Positions 34,308-43,269 of a stretch of DNA of 64,000 bases are shown here, one piece after another. Under the pieces are notes generated by a model. It worked only from the letters and a program-made list of their open reading frames with translations, did no database searches and had not been told where the DNA came from. The first letter of the stretch is position 1. Each line of letters opens with the position of its first letter. Made by a program: the position numbers and the translations under genes. The DNA comes from Bacteroidota bacterium (GTDB taxonomy: Bacteria > Bacteroidota > Bacteroidia > Flavobacteriales_E > Vicingaceae), in assembly GCA_016183805.1 (NCBI GenBank), contig JACPDX010000010.1:1-64000 (forward strand). The letters run 5' to 3'.

Positions 34308-35756
34308 TTAATTTCCCTCTCCCTTCTCTTCTTTTCTATTAAATATTTTTTTGAAAAACATAAAATAAGCATCAATGTTAAACATAGCTGAATCAGTTGT
34401 AGCTTTATAGGTAAAGAAAAAACCCAGTGGAAATAAAAATGCAGTTGCTAACCACATTCCTTGATAAACCTCTATCACTCTTTCTTTTGCCATTTTTTCA
34501 CCGGAAATGGATAAAATCCAAAACAATAAAAAGAAAATAACTGAAATGACAACTGGCATTCCTAACCCACCTTTTCTTACTATAGCACCTAACGGAGCAC
34601 CGATAAAAAACATGATTAAACAAGCTAGCGAAAAGGTAAATTTCCGATGCCATTCCACATTTAAATTCATTAAATTTTCGTCATGAAATTTCATTTCAAC
34701 CAATGTTGCCGAAGACCTACCTTTATTTGTTCGGGCACTATTTAATGCAATGTTAAAAATCTGTTCTTTTTGATCGTTTGGGATTTTTCTTAGTACTTCT
34801 TCTAAAGTTAACTTTTCAGCTATTGAATTTCTAAGGGTTGAATTTTTAAACAGTGTATCATATACGATATACGACATTTGAATAGCATTATGAAATTCAT
34901 TAATTCGGGTATTCACGTACTTTGTAATGGTATCTGTCTTTTCAGTAAGTTGCCTTAAATTTAACATTCTATAATCTTCCTTAAACAACTCTTCGTCGGT
35001 TCTATTTAGTTTGAAACCAGATAAATCTATCCTCATTTCATATTCATCAAATGAAAATCTGGATAAAGGGTAAATTTTATCCATTCTTCCTTCATATTTT
35101 TCTTGATAATCTACCCCATGAAATAATTTTACAAGAAAATATGATTTGTCAGCCGATATGTTCATGATTCCGGAATCAGCAATAGTCAGTTGTCTGTTAC
35201 CATGATCTTCGGTATGATTATAAATCATCACTTTTTTTAACATATCACCTTCTTTCGATGGTACTTTATCTTTTACTCGAATTACATACCCATCAATTTC
35301 ATTATAAAAAACATCGGGTAAAATATTCACCGAAGGTTTTTGCGAACGAATGTCGTACAATAACGAATAAAACTTAAGATTAGCTATAGGAATGAGATTG
35401 TTGGCGAAGAAAAAAGCACTCACTGTAATAATTGAAACCAGAATAATGAGTGGTCGCATTACTTTTTGTAAAGAAATACCGGCTGCTTTAAACGAAACCA
35501 ATTCAAAATGTTCGCCTAAATTACCAAAAGTCATTAATGAAGCCAATAATATTGCTAGAGGGAGAGCTAGTGGAACCATATTAGCGGAAGCAAAAACCAA
35601 CAGTTCTGCAATAACGTACCACTCCAATCCTTTGCCCAACATTTCATCAATATAAAGCCAAATAAATTGCATTAAAAGCACAAATAATGCAATAAAAAAG
35701 GTCATGATAAATGGACCTATAAATGATTTTAATATGAAAATGTCAGCTTTTTTCAA
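34308..35756 (-). CDS. LptF/LptG-family LPS export permease
   Basis: A 482-residue membrane protein from the probable TTG start at 35756 (KKADIFILKSFIGPFIMTFF). It has three N-terminal and three C-terminal membrane segments around a periplasmic jelly-roll domain, as in YjgP/YjgQ. It would extract LPS from the inner membrane with LptB. The frame is open further to 35885, but that part runs through an intergenic hairpin repeat and has no family similarity, so it is excluded. Family length (about 480) supports this. Confidence 0.88.
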   Translation of the reverse strand: MKKADIFILKSFIGPFIMTFFIALFVLLMQFIWLYIDEMLGKGLEWYVIAELLVFASANMVPLALPLAILLASLMTFGNLGEHFELVSFKAAGISLQKVMRPLIILVSIITVSAFFFANNLIPIANLKFYSLLYDIRSQKPSVNILPDVFYNEIDGYVIRVKDKVPSKEGDMLKKVMIYNHTEDHGNRQLTIADSGIMNISADKSYFLVKLFHGVDYQEKYEGRMDKIYPLSRFSFDEYEMRIDLSGFKLNRTDEELFKEDYRMLNLRQLTEKTDTITKYVNTRINEFHNAIQMSYIVYDTLFKNSTLRNSIAEKLTLEEVLRKIPNDQKEQIFNIALNSARTNKGRSSATLVEMKFHDENLMNLNVEWHRKFTFSLACLIMFFIGAPLGAIVRKGGLGMPVVISVIFFLLFWILSISGEKMAKERVIEVYQGMWLATAFLFPLGFFFTYKATTDSAMFNIDAYFMFFKKIFNRKEEKGEGN

Positions 35757-35793
35757 CTCAATTCTTTGCTTACAAATATAAACAAACAAGTTA

Positions 35794-35858
35794 GAAGTCG
35801 GAAGACCGAAGTCGGAAGTTAATAAGAGTAAAACTTCAATCTTCGGTCTTCCGACTTC
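35794..35858. repeat. Intergenic inverted repeat, family B copy 2
   Basis: The arm at 35794-35811 (GAAGTCGGAAGACCGAAG) pairs perfectly over 18 bp with 35841-35858, with a 29-nt loop. It lies between the dehydrogenase gene (upstream) and the LptF/G gene (downstream) on the minus strand. It shares its units with 34264-34304. Confidence 0.85.
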
Positions 35859-35862
35859 CGTC

Positions 35863-36750
35863 TTATTTAAACTGACTTGATACAACTAAATCTTTCGTGC
35901 CATGGTTCCACGAATAAAAACCTTCGCCTGATTTAACACCCATTTTACCGGCAGTAACCATATTTACCAATAAAGGACAAGGAGCATATTTTGGATTTCC
36001 AAATCCATCATGCAAAACATTTAAAATGGATAAACAAACATCTAAACCAATAAAATCTGCCAACTGTAAAGGTCCCATAGGGTGAGCCATTCCAAGCTTC
36101 ATAACAGTATCTATTTCATCCACACCAGCTACACCTTCATAAAGTGTTATAATGGCTTCATTTATCATGGGCATTAAAATTCTGTTGGCAACAAAACCCG
36201 GATAATCATTTACCTCAACCGGAACTTTTCCTAATTTTTTTGAAAGTTCCATAATGGTAGTTGTTACCTCATTAGAAGTGGAATATCCTCTAATAATCTC
36301 TACCAATTTCATCATCGGAACCGGATTCATAAAATGCATTCCAATAACCTTATCAGGTCTTTTGGTAACCGATGCTATTTTTGTAATAGAAATAGATGAT
36401 GTATTTGATGCTAAAATTACCGACTCGTCAGTTACTTCATCTAAATTTTTAAAAATTTTAAGTTTTAAGTCAATGTTTTCGGTAGCGGCTTCAACCACCA
36501 ATTGAACTCCTTTTACACCTTCTTTTAAATCTGTAAATGTTGAAATATTACTTAAAGTGTGTGATTTGTCACCTTCAGAAATCTTCTCTTTGGTAACCAT
36601 TCTATCTAAATTTTTAGTAATAGTAGATATGGCTTTTTCTAAAGCCGGTTGAGAAACATCAATTAAATTTACTTTAAACCCACTTTGTGCAAAAGTATGA
36701 GCAATACCATTACCCATTGTTCCTGCTCCTATTACTGCAATGTTTTTCAT
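35863..36750 (-). CDS. hbd: 3-hydroxybutyryl-CoA (3-hydroxyacyl-CoA) dehydrogenase
   Basis: A 295-residue NAD-dependent enzyme oxidising (S)-3-hydroxyacyl-CoA. The N-terminal Rossmann motif is GAGTMGNGIAH. The catalytic region GMHFMNPVPMMKLVEII, followed by GFVANRILMPMINEA, and the C-terminal domain (MGPLQLADFIGLD, GKMGVKSGEGFYSW) are all complete. Stereochemistry makes it part of beta-oxidation or butyrate-type metabolism rather than PHA synthesis by PhaB. It stands before the LptF/G gene, separated by the family B hairpin. Confidence 0.93.
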   Translation of the reverse strand: MKNIAVIGAGTMGNGIAHTFAQSGFKVNLIDVSQPALEKAISTITKNLDRMVTKEKISEGDKSHTLSNISTFTDLKEGVKGVQLVVEAATENIDLKLKIFKNLDEVTDESVILASNTSSISITKIASVTKRPDKVIGMHFMNPVPMMKLVEIIRGYSTSNEVTTTIMELSKKLGKVPVEVNDYPGFVANRILMPMINEAIITLYEGVAGVDEIDTVMKLGMAHPMGPLQLADFIGLDVCLSILNVLHDGFGNPKYAPCPLLVNMVTAGKMGVKSGEGFYSWNHGTKDLVVSSQFK

Positions 36751-36826
36751 GTTTTTTTATTTTTAGTTTTTGAGTTAGTGAATTTGTGAGTTAATAAATT
36801 TTCACATCTACACATTTACAAATTAA

Positions 36827-37777
36827 TTAATGTCCTTTTGCTGCCAAATATCTTTCAGCATCTAATGCTGCCATACAACCTGTTCCTGCTGCTGTAATTG
36901 CTTGACGATAGTTTTTATCCGCAGCATCACCCGATACAAATACACCTGCAACATTCGTTTTTGAAGTACCTGGTATATTTTTAATGTATCCCACTTCATC
37001 TAATTCTAAATAAGGTTTAAAAATTTCGGTATTTGGTTGATGTCCGATTGCTACAAAAAATCCGGTACACGAAATTGTTTTTATTTCGCCAGTTTGGTTA
37101 TTTTTAACTCTAACTCCTGTAACTAAATCATTTTCGCCTAAAACTTCTTCGGTTTCAGTGTTAAACAATATTTCAATATTTGGTGTATTTTTTACTCGTT
37201 CTTTCATTATTTTAGAAGCTCTAAAATCATCTTTACGAACCAACATGGTCACTTTTTTACAAATATTAGAAAGATAATGAGCTTCCTCACATGCTGAGTC
37301 TCCAGCTCCAACAATTACTGTTTCTTGATTTCTGTAGAAAAAACCATCGCAAACAGCACAAGCTGAAACGCCTCCTCCTGCTTTTAAGTAATGTTGTTCT
37401 GATGGCAAGTTTAAATATTTTGCAGTTGCACCTGTAGAAATAATTACAGTATCAGCATGAATTTCTTTTTTATCTTCAATCCAAACTTTGTGTACAGAAC
37501 CCGAAAAATCGACTTTTGTAACCCAACCATTTCTAACATCAGTATTAAATCGTTTGGCTTGATTTTCTAATTGTATCATCATTTCTGGTCCCGATACTCC
37601 ATCTGGATAACCAGGAAAGTTTTCCACTTCATTAGTTGTTGTTAACTGACCTCCGGGTTGCATACCTTGGTATAAAACAGGATTCATATTTGCTCTGGCA
37701 GCATATATTGCAGCTGTATATCCGGCCGGACCGGAGCCGATAATTAAACATTTTACTTTTTCTATTTGTTCTGACAT
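36827..37777 (-). CDS. trxB: Thioredoxin-disulfide reductase
   Basis: A 316-residue FAD/NADPH flavoprotein. The FAD motif is IGSGPAGYTAAIYAARA (residues 12-28), the redox-active disulfide is CAVC, the NADPH motif is VGAGDSACEEA, and the C-terminal FAD motif is GVFVSGDAAD. It reduces thioredoxin in the cytoplasm. An exact -7 box lies 44 nt upstream. Confidence 0.96.
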   Translation of the reverse strand: MSEQIEKVKCLIIGSGPAGYTAAIYAARANMNPVLYQGMQPGGQLTTTNEVENFPGYPDGVSGPEMMIQLENQAKRFNTDVRNGWVTKVDFSGSVHKVWIEDKKEIHADTVIISTGATAKYLNLPSEQHYLKAGGGVSACAVCDGFFYRNQETVIVGAGDSACEEAHYLSNICKKVTMLVRKDDFRASKIMKERVKNTPNIEILFNTETEEVLGENDLVTGVRVKNNQTGEIKTISCTGFFVAIGHQPNTEIFKPYLELDEVGYIKNIPGTSKTNVAGVFVSGDAADKNYRQAITAAGTGCMAALDAERYLAAKGH

Positions 37778-37820
37778 ACTTTAATTATTTTAATCTATTT
37801 ATCCCCATTTATATCGGGAA

Positions 37821-37828
37821 CAAATTTA
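37821..37828 (-). promoter_or_regulatory. Promoter -7 box of trxB
   Basis: TAAATTTG on the minus strand, an exact TAnnTTTG match, with TTG elements further upstream as a possible -33. It lies 44 nt before the trxB start codon. Confidence 0.65.
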
Positions 37829-37917
37829 CATAAATTGAGTAACAATAATATGATAATTAATACCCATCTATTACTAATTAATAACATTTTTTTATTAGAA
37901 TTGCAGTCTCTAATATT

Positions 37918-37991
37918 CGGGGCGTAGCTCAGCTCGGTAGAGTACACGTCTGGGGGGCGTGTGGTCGCAGGTTCAAATCCTGTCGCCCCGA
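37918..37991 (+). tRNA. tRNA-Pro (anticodon GGG)
   Basis: A 74-nt cloverleaf. Acceptor CGGGGCG/CGCCCCG is perfect, the anticodon loop CTGGGGG gives anticodon GGG, and the T arm GCAGG-TTCAAAT-CCTGT is standard. CCA is not encoded. A strong terminator follows 12 nt later. Confidence 0.95.
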
Positions 37992-38002
37992 CTAAAACAA
38001 AA

Positions 38003-38034
38003 AAAAGCCCCCATCAACTAATGGGGGCTTTTAA
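38003..38034. terminator. Bidirectional terminator between tRNA-Pro and HU gene
   Basis: AAAAGCCCCCAT (38003-38014) pairs with ATGGGGGCTTTT (38021-38032) around a CAACTA loop. T-rich tails on both strands fit termination of the tRNA and of the convergent HU gene. Confidence 0.9.
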
Positions 38035-38051
38035 TTTTTTGAGGTGTAAAA

Positions 38052-38324
38052 TTATTTTACAACATCAGCCAAAGCTTTACCAGCTTTAAATTTAGCAACT
38101 TTTTTAGCAGCAATTTTGATTTCTTTTCCAGTTTGTGGATTTCTTCCAGTTCTTGCAGCTCTTTTAGAGATTGAAAAAGTACCAAATCCGATTAACTGTA
38201 CAGCATCACCTTTTTTTAATGTTTTAGAAACAGCTCCAATAAATGCATTTAAAGCACTTCCTGCATCAGCTTTAGTTAATCCGGCTTCTTTAGCCATTGC
38301 ATCAATTAATTCACCTTTGTTCAT
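38052..38324 (-). CDS. HU-family DNA-binding protein
   Basis: A 90-residue histone-like protein, [20 protein letters not shown], with the HU/IHF signature [20 protein letters not shown] and a Lys/Ala-rich end. It bends and compacts DNA as a dimer. Single gene with its own consensus promoter. Confidence 0.95.
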   Translation of the reverse strand: MNKGELIDAMAKEAGLTKADAGSALNAFIGAVSKTLKKGDAVQLIGFGTFSISKRAARTGRNPQTGKEIKIAAKKVAKFKAGKALADVVK

Positions 38325-38363
38325 AATTTTTAAAAATTTAAGTTAATAATAATGTTATCAAAT

Positions 38364-38371
38364 CAAATATA
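38364..38371 (-). promoter_or_regulatory. Promoter -7 box of HU gene
   Basis: TATATTTG on the minus strand matches TAnnTTTG, about 40 nt before the HU start codon. TTGAC lies upstream at a plausible -33 distance. Confidence 0.65.
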
Positions 38372-38444
38372 GGAGTTTTACAAAGTCAATAAACACAAGG
38401 CTCTATTAGTTATGAACAAGCTATTAACATTGATTTCACTACTG

Positions 38445-39368
38445 TCAGGCAATCTCAAACGTTAAATTTTCTAATCCCAAAACAGTATGCTCAAAAACTA
38501 ATTTTGCTTCGTTTAAAAGTAAGTTCAAATCTTTATATCTGTTTGAGAAGTGTCCGATAATCAGCAATTTAGCATTAGATTTTTGAGCAATCTCTGCTGC
38601 CTGCCTTGCTGTACTGTGATAGGTTGTTACAACCCTTTTAATATCTCTTTCCAGAAATGTAGCTTCGTGATAAAGGACACTAACATCTTTTATTTGTTTG
38701 ATTATTCTTTCATTAAATTTAGTGTCGGAGCAATAAGCATAGCTGCAAGATGGCTCAGGATTGAATGTTAACACTTCATTTTTAATAATTTTTCCACTTT
38801 CAGGAAAACAAAAATCATCGCCATTTTTTAATTTATTTAAAGCATATTTTGGTATTCCAAGTTTATTTACTTCTTCTATATTAACTATTCGAGGTTTTAT
38901 TTTTTCTTTAAATAAAAACCCGGTGCATGGTATTCGGTGATCTAACGGTATGGAGGAAACTGTTATTTGTTCATTTTCAAGCAAAATAGTCGGTTTTTCT
39001 ATATTGGTTTCATGAAAAACTAACGAATACTTTAATGTACTATGTGAATATGATAAATTAATATCAATTATTTCTTTGAGTTGTTTAGGTCCGTAAATAT
39101 TTAAAGATAATGTTCTACCTAACAAATGCATGGTTTGAAGTAAACCTAATAACCCTAAATAGTGATCACCATGTAAATGGCTAATAAAAATATGGTGTAA
39201 TCGTTGAAATTTTATTTTATGTTCTCTTAATCGGCTTTGTGTTCCCTCTCCACAATCAACTAAATAGTATTGTTCATTAATATTTACAAGCTGAGCACTA
39301 GGGTTTCTAGTTAAAGTTGGCGAGGCTGAAGCACTTCCTAATATTAAAACACTAAATTTCGTCATCAA
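38445..39368 (-). CDS. rnz: Ribonuclease Z
   Basis: A 307-residue metallo-beta-lactamase-fold enzyme that trims tRNA 3' ends. The zinc motif is SHLHGDHYLG, with further ligands in CSYAYCSDTKFN and IGHFSNRY. This fits the absence of encoded CCA in the tRNAs here. Its start overlaps the end of the STAS gene by 17 nt, so the two are co-transcribed. Confidence 0.93.
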   Translation of the reverse strand: MMTKFSVLILGSASASPTLTRNPSAQLVNINEQYYLVDCGEGTQSRLREHKIKFQRLHHIFISHLHGDHYLGLLGLLQTMHLLGRTLSLNIYGPKQLKEIIDINLSYSHSTLKYSLVFHETNIEKPTILLENEQITVSSIPLDHRIPCTGFLFKEKIKPRIVNIEEVNKLGIPKYALNKLKNGDDFCFPESGKIIKNEVLTFNPEPSCSYAYCSDTKFNERIIKQIKDVSVLYHEATFLERDIKRVVTTYHSTARQAAEIAQKSNAKLLIIGHFSNRYKDLNLLLNEAKLVFEHTVLGLENLTFEIA

Positions 39369-39741
39369 AATCTTCTGAACCTAAATCACGTTCAAGTTCT
39401 TCCATAAATAAAAAATCAATAGCTTCGGGTAAAGTTGGTGTAATGTTTAGTATTCCGTCGAGTTGGGATATTTTTAGCAATTTTTCAACCATAGGTTGTA
39501 CTCCACAAACAATAAACGAACCATTAGATTCGGTGCAAACTCTATTGCCAATTAATAATGCACTTAACCCTGACGAATCGCAATATTTTACATGGCTTAA
39601 ATCCAACAAAATGTTTTTATCCCCTTTTTTGTTGATAAGTACAAAATCTGCTTTCAACTCTGGCGACAATAATGCGTCTAACTTATCAGTTGTTATAGTA
39701 ACCAGCGAATAATTATCGTATTTTTTTGTGGTAAAATTCAT
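39352..39741 (-). CDS. STAS-domain anti-sigma factor antagonist
   Basis: A 129-residue protein with a SpoIIAA-like STAS domain. The phosphorylatable Ser is in YCDSSGLSALL. Such proteins bind anti-sigma or partner-switch kinases when unphosphorylated. An acidic tail (MEELERDLGSEDFDDE) extends beyond the domain. It overlaps rnz, and an exact -7 box lies 22 nt before the start. Confidence 0.9.
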   Translation of the reverse strand: MNFTTKKYDNYSLVTITTDKLDALLSPELKADFVLINKKGDKNILLDLSHVKYCDSSGLSALLIGNRVCTESNGSFIVCGVQPMVEKLLKISQLDGILNITPTLPEAIDFLFMEELERDLGSEDFDDEI

Positions 39742-39763
39742 TTGATAGTAATTTGATTACCAA

Positions 39764-39771
39764 CAAATGTA
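39764..39771 (-). promoter_or_regulatory. Promoter -7 box of STAS-rnz operon
   Basis: TACATTTG on the minus strand matches TAnnTTTG, 22 nt before the STAS start codon at 39741. Confidence 0.6.
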
Positions 39772-39800
39772 TAAAAAGTATTCTTATTTAACAATTTTCT

Positions 39801-39850
39801 AGTTTCTAGTTTAGGGTTTACTGAAAACTCTAAACTCTAAACTAGAAACT
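39801..39850. repeat. Intergenic inverted repeat, family A copy 2
   Basis: AGTTTCTAGTTTAGGGTTT (39801-39819) pairs with 39832-39850 over 19 bp with one G-U pair and a 12-nt loop. It lies between phoH and the STAS gene. It shares the GTTTAGAGTTT core with the copy at 29861-29914. Confidence 0.85.
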
Positions 39851-39855
39851 GTGGA

Positions 39856-40803
39856 CTATTCCTTTTCGTCCTGATACGCTAATATAATTTTTTTAACCAA
39901 ATCGTGTCGTATTACATCTTTTTCATCAAAACGTACCATTCCAATTCCTTTTACTTTGCCAAGTATTTTTATGGCTTGAGTTAATCCTGATTGTTGATTT
40001 CGTGGTAAATCAATTTGAGTTTCATCGCCATTAATGATAAATTTTGCCGTTTTACCCATTCTGGTTAAAAACATTTTAAACTGGCTTTTAGTTGCATTTT
40101 GGGCTTCGTCTAAAATTACAAAAGCTTTATCCAACGTTCTTCCACGCATAAAAGCCAAAGGTGCAATTTGTATGGTTCCATCTTCGAGCATCTCTTTTAA
40201 TTTTTCAGCAGGAATCATATCTCGTAAAGCATCATACAATGGTTGTAAATATGGATCTAATTTTTCTTTTAAATCGCCAGGTAAAAACCCTAAGTGTTCC
40301 CCCGCTTCTACTGCAGGTCTGGTTAAGATTATTCGTCTGACTTCTTTATTTTTTAAAGCTCTTACTGCTAAAGCAACTGCAGTATATGATTTTCCAGTTC
40401 CGGCAGGACCAACGGCAAAAACCATGTCATTTTTTTCACTTAGCTCCACAAACTTTCGTTGATTGGCTGTTTTAGCCTTAACAATTAATCCTGAATTTCC
40501 AAAAACCAACACATCATCATCATGTTTTAATGTCTGACTTTCTCCATTTTCGGTTTCGTCCATGAGTTGTTCAATATTATTTTCGGTAAGTTGCTTGTAT
40601 TTCAATAAATGGGCTATTAAAAGGGCTATTTTATTTTCAAAAAGTCTTATTTCGTCATTGTCGCCAATTGCTTTTAAAGTACCTCCTCTAGAAACAACTT
40701 TTAACTTTGGAAAATATGCTTTTATTTTACTTAATTTGGTTTCGTTAACTCCAAAAAGCTCGACAGGATTTATCCCTGAAATTTCTATGATTTTTTCGTT
40801 CAA
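39856..40803 (-). CDS. phoH: PhoH-like ATPase
   Basis: A 315-residue P-loop ATPase. Walker A is GPAGTGKSY, Walker B is AFVILDEAQN, and PRNQQSGL is near the end. An N-terminal nucleic-acid-binding-like region (residues 1-100) precedes the ATPase core. PhoH-type proteins are linked to RNA metabolism. The initiator appears to be TTG (at 40803); no in-frame ATG fits the conserved N-terminus MNEKIIEI. Confidence 0.92.
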   Translation of the reverse strand: MNEKIIEISGINPVELFGVNETKLSKIKAYFPKLKVVSRGGTLKAIGDNDEIRLFENKIALLIAHLLKYKQLTENNIEQLMDETENGESQTLKHDDDVLVFGNSGLIVKAKTANQRKFVELSEKNDMVFAVGPAGTGKSYTAVALAVRALKNKEVRRIILTRPAVEAGEHLGFLPGDLKEKLDPYLQPLYDALRDMIPAEKLKEMLEDGTIQIAPLAFMRGRTLDKAFVILDEAQNATKSQFKMFLTRMGKTAKFIINGDETQIDLPRNQQSGLTQAIKILGKVKGIGMVRFDEKDVIRHDLVKKIILAYQDEKE

Positions 40804-40917
40804 ATGATATAATTTTAATTGATAACTTTGGTTGATGTTTATGATACGTTAAATTTCAAAATTTAGATTCAAAATAATACACTCTTTTCATATTTATTAT
40901 CAACAATACTAAGATAA

Positions 40918-41700
40918 ATGCCAATTATTACTTTAACAACTGATTTAGGTTCTACTGATTTTTATGTTGGTTCTTTAAAGGGTGCAATATTGAGTCAGTT
41001 GGCTGATGTTACTATAGTTGACATATCTCATAACGTACCTTTGTATAATTTTTCAAAAGCTGCATTTATTGTCCGGAATTGTTACCAAGATTTTCCGCAA
41101 GGAACTATACATATTATTGGTGTAAATCCAGAAATCGATAATGAAACCGCACACGTAGCTATTTATCACAACGGACATTATTTTATTGGTGCCGATAATG
41201 GAATGTTTTCTTTAATCTTCGATACTGCACCCGACAAAATTGTTGAACTAAATATTAATCAGGATACCGATAAAATTACTTTCCCAACAAGAGATGTTTT
41301 TAGTAAAGCAGCATGCCATATTGCCCGAGGAGGAACATTGGAAGTGCTTGGAAGAATTAAAAATGAGCTTAACATCAGAACACTTTTTCAGGCTACCACA
41401 GTAAACAACCTTATTAAAGGTATGATTACTTATATTGACCGCTATGGAAATGTTCATACCAATGTTTCGGAAGACTTGTTTAAAAACTTTGGGAAAGGAA
41501 GGAAATTTACTATTTATCTAAGAAGTTCGTCGTATGAAATAACAGAAATTTCTAAAACTTACAACGAAACTTACGAGGGTGGAATTGTTGCCATTTTTAA
41601 CACTACAGGGCATATAGAAATTGCTTTAAATAAAGGAAATGCACACAGTTTACTTGGTTTAAAAGAAATGAACCCATTTACTATTGAGTTTTATGATTAG
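40918..41700 (+). CDS. SAM hydroxide adenosyltransferase (DUF62 family)
   Basis: A 260-residue enzyme of the fluorinase/chlorinase-like family that hydrolyses S-adenosylmethionine to adenosine and methionine. The start TLTTDLGSTDFYVGSLKGAI and NVPLYNFSKAAFIV, plus FIGADNGMFSLIF, are typical. The biological role in most bacteria is unclear. The ABM-domain gene starts inside its last codons. Confidence 0.9.
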   Translation: MPIITLTTDLGSTDFYVGSLKGAILSQLADVTIVDISHNVPLYNFSKAAFIVRNCYQDFPQGTIHIIGVNPEIDNETAHVAIYHNGHYFIGADNGMFSLIFDTAPDKIVELNINQDTDKITFPTRDVFSKAACHIARGGTLEVLGRIKNELNIRTLFQATTVNNLIKGMITYIDRYGNVHTNVSEDLFKNFGKGRKFTIYLRSSSYEITEISKTYNETYEGGIVAIFNTTGHIEIALNKGNAHSLLGLKEMNPFTIEFYD

Positions 41701-41992
41701 AATTGTTAAAATGACGTTTAGCCCTGAAAATGTGGATGCTTTTTTAGAAAATTTTAACGCCAATAAAGTTCACATCAGAAATTTTGAAGGTGTTGAACAT
41801 TTGGAATTGCTCCGAGACAAAAATAATCCGAACATCTTTTTTACTTACAGTTATTGGAAATCGGAAGAATATTTAGAAAAATATAGAACATCCGATTTAT
41901 TTAAAAGTGTTTGGGGGGTAACTAAACCTTTGTTTAGTGCTGATGCCGAAGCTTGGAGTGTAGATAGTTTATACAACGTAAATCCGAATTAA
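41693..41992 (+). CDS. ABM-domain (antibiotic biosynthesis monooxygenase-like) protein
   Basis: A 99-residue ferredoxin-like alpha/beta-barrel protein, MIRIVKMTFSPENVDAFLEN, with HIRNFEGVEHLELLRDK and FFTYSYWKSEEYLEKYR. The ATG at 41693 overlaps the upstream gene by 8 nt; an earlier TTG is less likely. These small dimeric proteins include haem-degrading and quinone-type monooxygenases; no specific substrate can be named. Confidence 0.85.
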   Translation: MIRIVKMTFSPENVDAFLENFNANKVHIRNFEGVEHLELLRDKNNPNIFFTYSYWKSEEYLEKYRTSDLFKSVWGVTKPLFSADAEAWSVDSLYNVNPN

Positions 41993-41998
41993 TCCATT

Positions 41999-43177
41999 AT
42001 GCAAACACAACGCTCCTTATTTCTACAACACGTTGCACAAACCAGTGATTTTCCGCTTTGTTTAGAAATTGAAAAAGCCGAGGGAATGTACATGTATGGT
42101 GTGGACGGTAAAAAATACATGGATTTAATTTCAGGCATTTCGGTAAGCAATTTAGGACATCGACATCCTAATGTTATTAATGCGGTAAAAGAGCAACTGG
42201 AAAAATACACATATTTAATGGTGTATGGTGAATTTGTACAATCGCCACAGGTAAAATTGGCACAACTTTTAACCCAACAACTTCCCTCCTCTTTAAACTC
42301 GTGTTATTTTGTAAATTCGGGCAGCGAAGCCAACGAAGGTGCAATGAAATTAGCCAAGCGATATACCGGAAGAAGGGAAATTATTTCTTTTAAAAATGCT
42401 TACCACGGCAGCACGCAAGGTTGTTTGAGTATAATTGGAAGTGATGAATTTAAAAAACCGTTTGAACCTTTGTTGCCCGACATTACCCAACTGGAATTTA
42501 ACAATGAAAGTGATTTAGCAGCAATTAGTACCAAAACTGCATGTGTAATTGTTGAACCCATTATGGGAGAAGCAGGGGTAATTGCTCCAACAAACCATTT
42601 TTTACAAAAACTCAGAAACAGATGTACCGAAACAGGTACGTTATTAATATTTGATGAAATCCAAACAGGTTTCGGACGAACAGGCAAATTGTTTGCTTTC
42701 GAACATTTTGGTGTTGTTCCCGACATTATTACCTTAGCAAAAGCCATGGGTGGAGGTTTTCCGATTGGGGCGTTTATTTCTTCTATTGAGATAATGAGCA
42801 GCTTAAAAACCAACCCTATTTTAGGACATATCACTACTTTTGGCGGGCACCCAATAAGCTGTGCTGCGGCTTTTTCCAACTTACACACCTTGCTTACCAA
42901 CAAAGAACTGATAAACACTGTTACCACCAAAGAGCAATTGTTTAAAAAATTATTGGTTCATACAAAAATTAAGGAAGTACGTAGTTTTGGTTTGTTGCTG
43001 GCTGTTGAATTCGACAGCTTTGAAACCAACAAAGCCATTATTGACCGCTGCATTGAAAACGGTGTACTTACCGACTGGTTTTTGTTTAACGATAAATCGC
43101 TCAGAATAGCACCACCACTAATTATTACGGAAAATGAAATTGAAACGGCTTGTAAAGTGATTTTGGAGGCTATTTAA
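41999..43177 (+). CDS. Class III aminotransferase (acetylornithine aminotransferase-like)
   Basis: A 392-residue PLP enzyme. It has NSGSEANEGAMKLAKRYTGR, the Asp motif LIFDEIQTGFGRTGK and the PLP Lys in ITLAKAMGGGFP. It resembles ArgD/GabT-type omega-aminotransferases; the exact substrate is uncertain. It follows the ABM gene by 6 nt, so the three genes 40918-43177 form an operon ended by a hairpin at 43176. Confidence 0.9.
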   Translation: MQTQRSLFLQHVAQTSDFPLCLEIEKAEGMYMYGVDGKKYMDLISGISVSNLGHRHPNVINAVKEQLEKYTYLMVYGEFVQSPQVKLAQLLTQQLPSSLNSCYFVNSGSEANEGAMKLAKRYTGRREIISFKNAYHGSTQGCLSIIGSDEFKKPFEPLLPDITQLEFNNESDLAAISTKTACVIVEPIMGEAGVIAPTNHFLQKLRNRCTETGTLLIFDEIQTGFGRTGKLFAFEHFGVVPDIITLAKAMGGGFPIGAFISSIEIMSSLKTNPILGHITTFGGHPISCAAAFSNLHTLLTNKELINTVTTKEQLFKKLLVHTKIKEVRSFGLLLAVEFDSFETNKAIIDRCIENGVLTDWFLFNDKSLRIAPPLIITENEIETACKVILEAI

Positions 43178-43208
43178 AAGCAAAGTTTCTTAAAAAAGCT
43201 TTGCTTTT
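43176..43208 (+). terminator. Terminator after aminotransferase operon
   Basis: AAAAGCAAAG (43176-43185) pairs with CTTTGCTTTT (43199-43208), a 10-bp stem with the T-run in its 3' arm. Confidence 0.75.
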
Positions 43209-43269
43209 ATTATTAATTGCTCTCTTTCACGCACCAAGCTATGCCATGTGAGTGGGTAGATTCATTTCA

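Noticed and set aside
35757-35885. N-terminal extension of LptF/G to a TTG at 35885
   Set aside because: It runs through an intergenic hairpin repeat, overlaps the upstream dehydrogenase gene end and is absent from the family.
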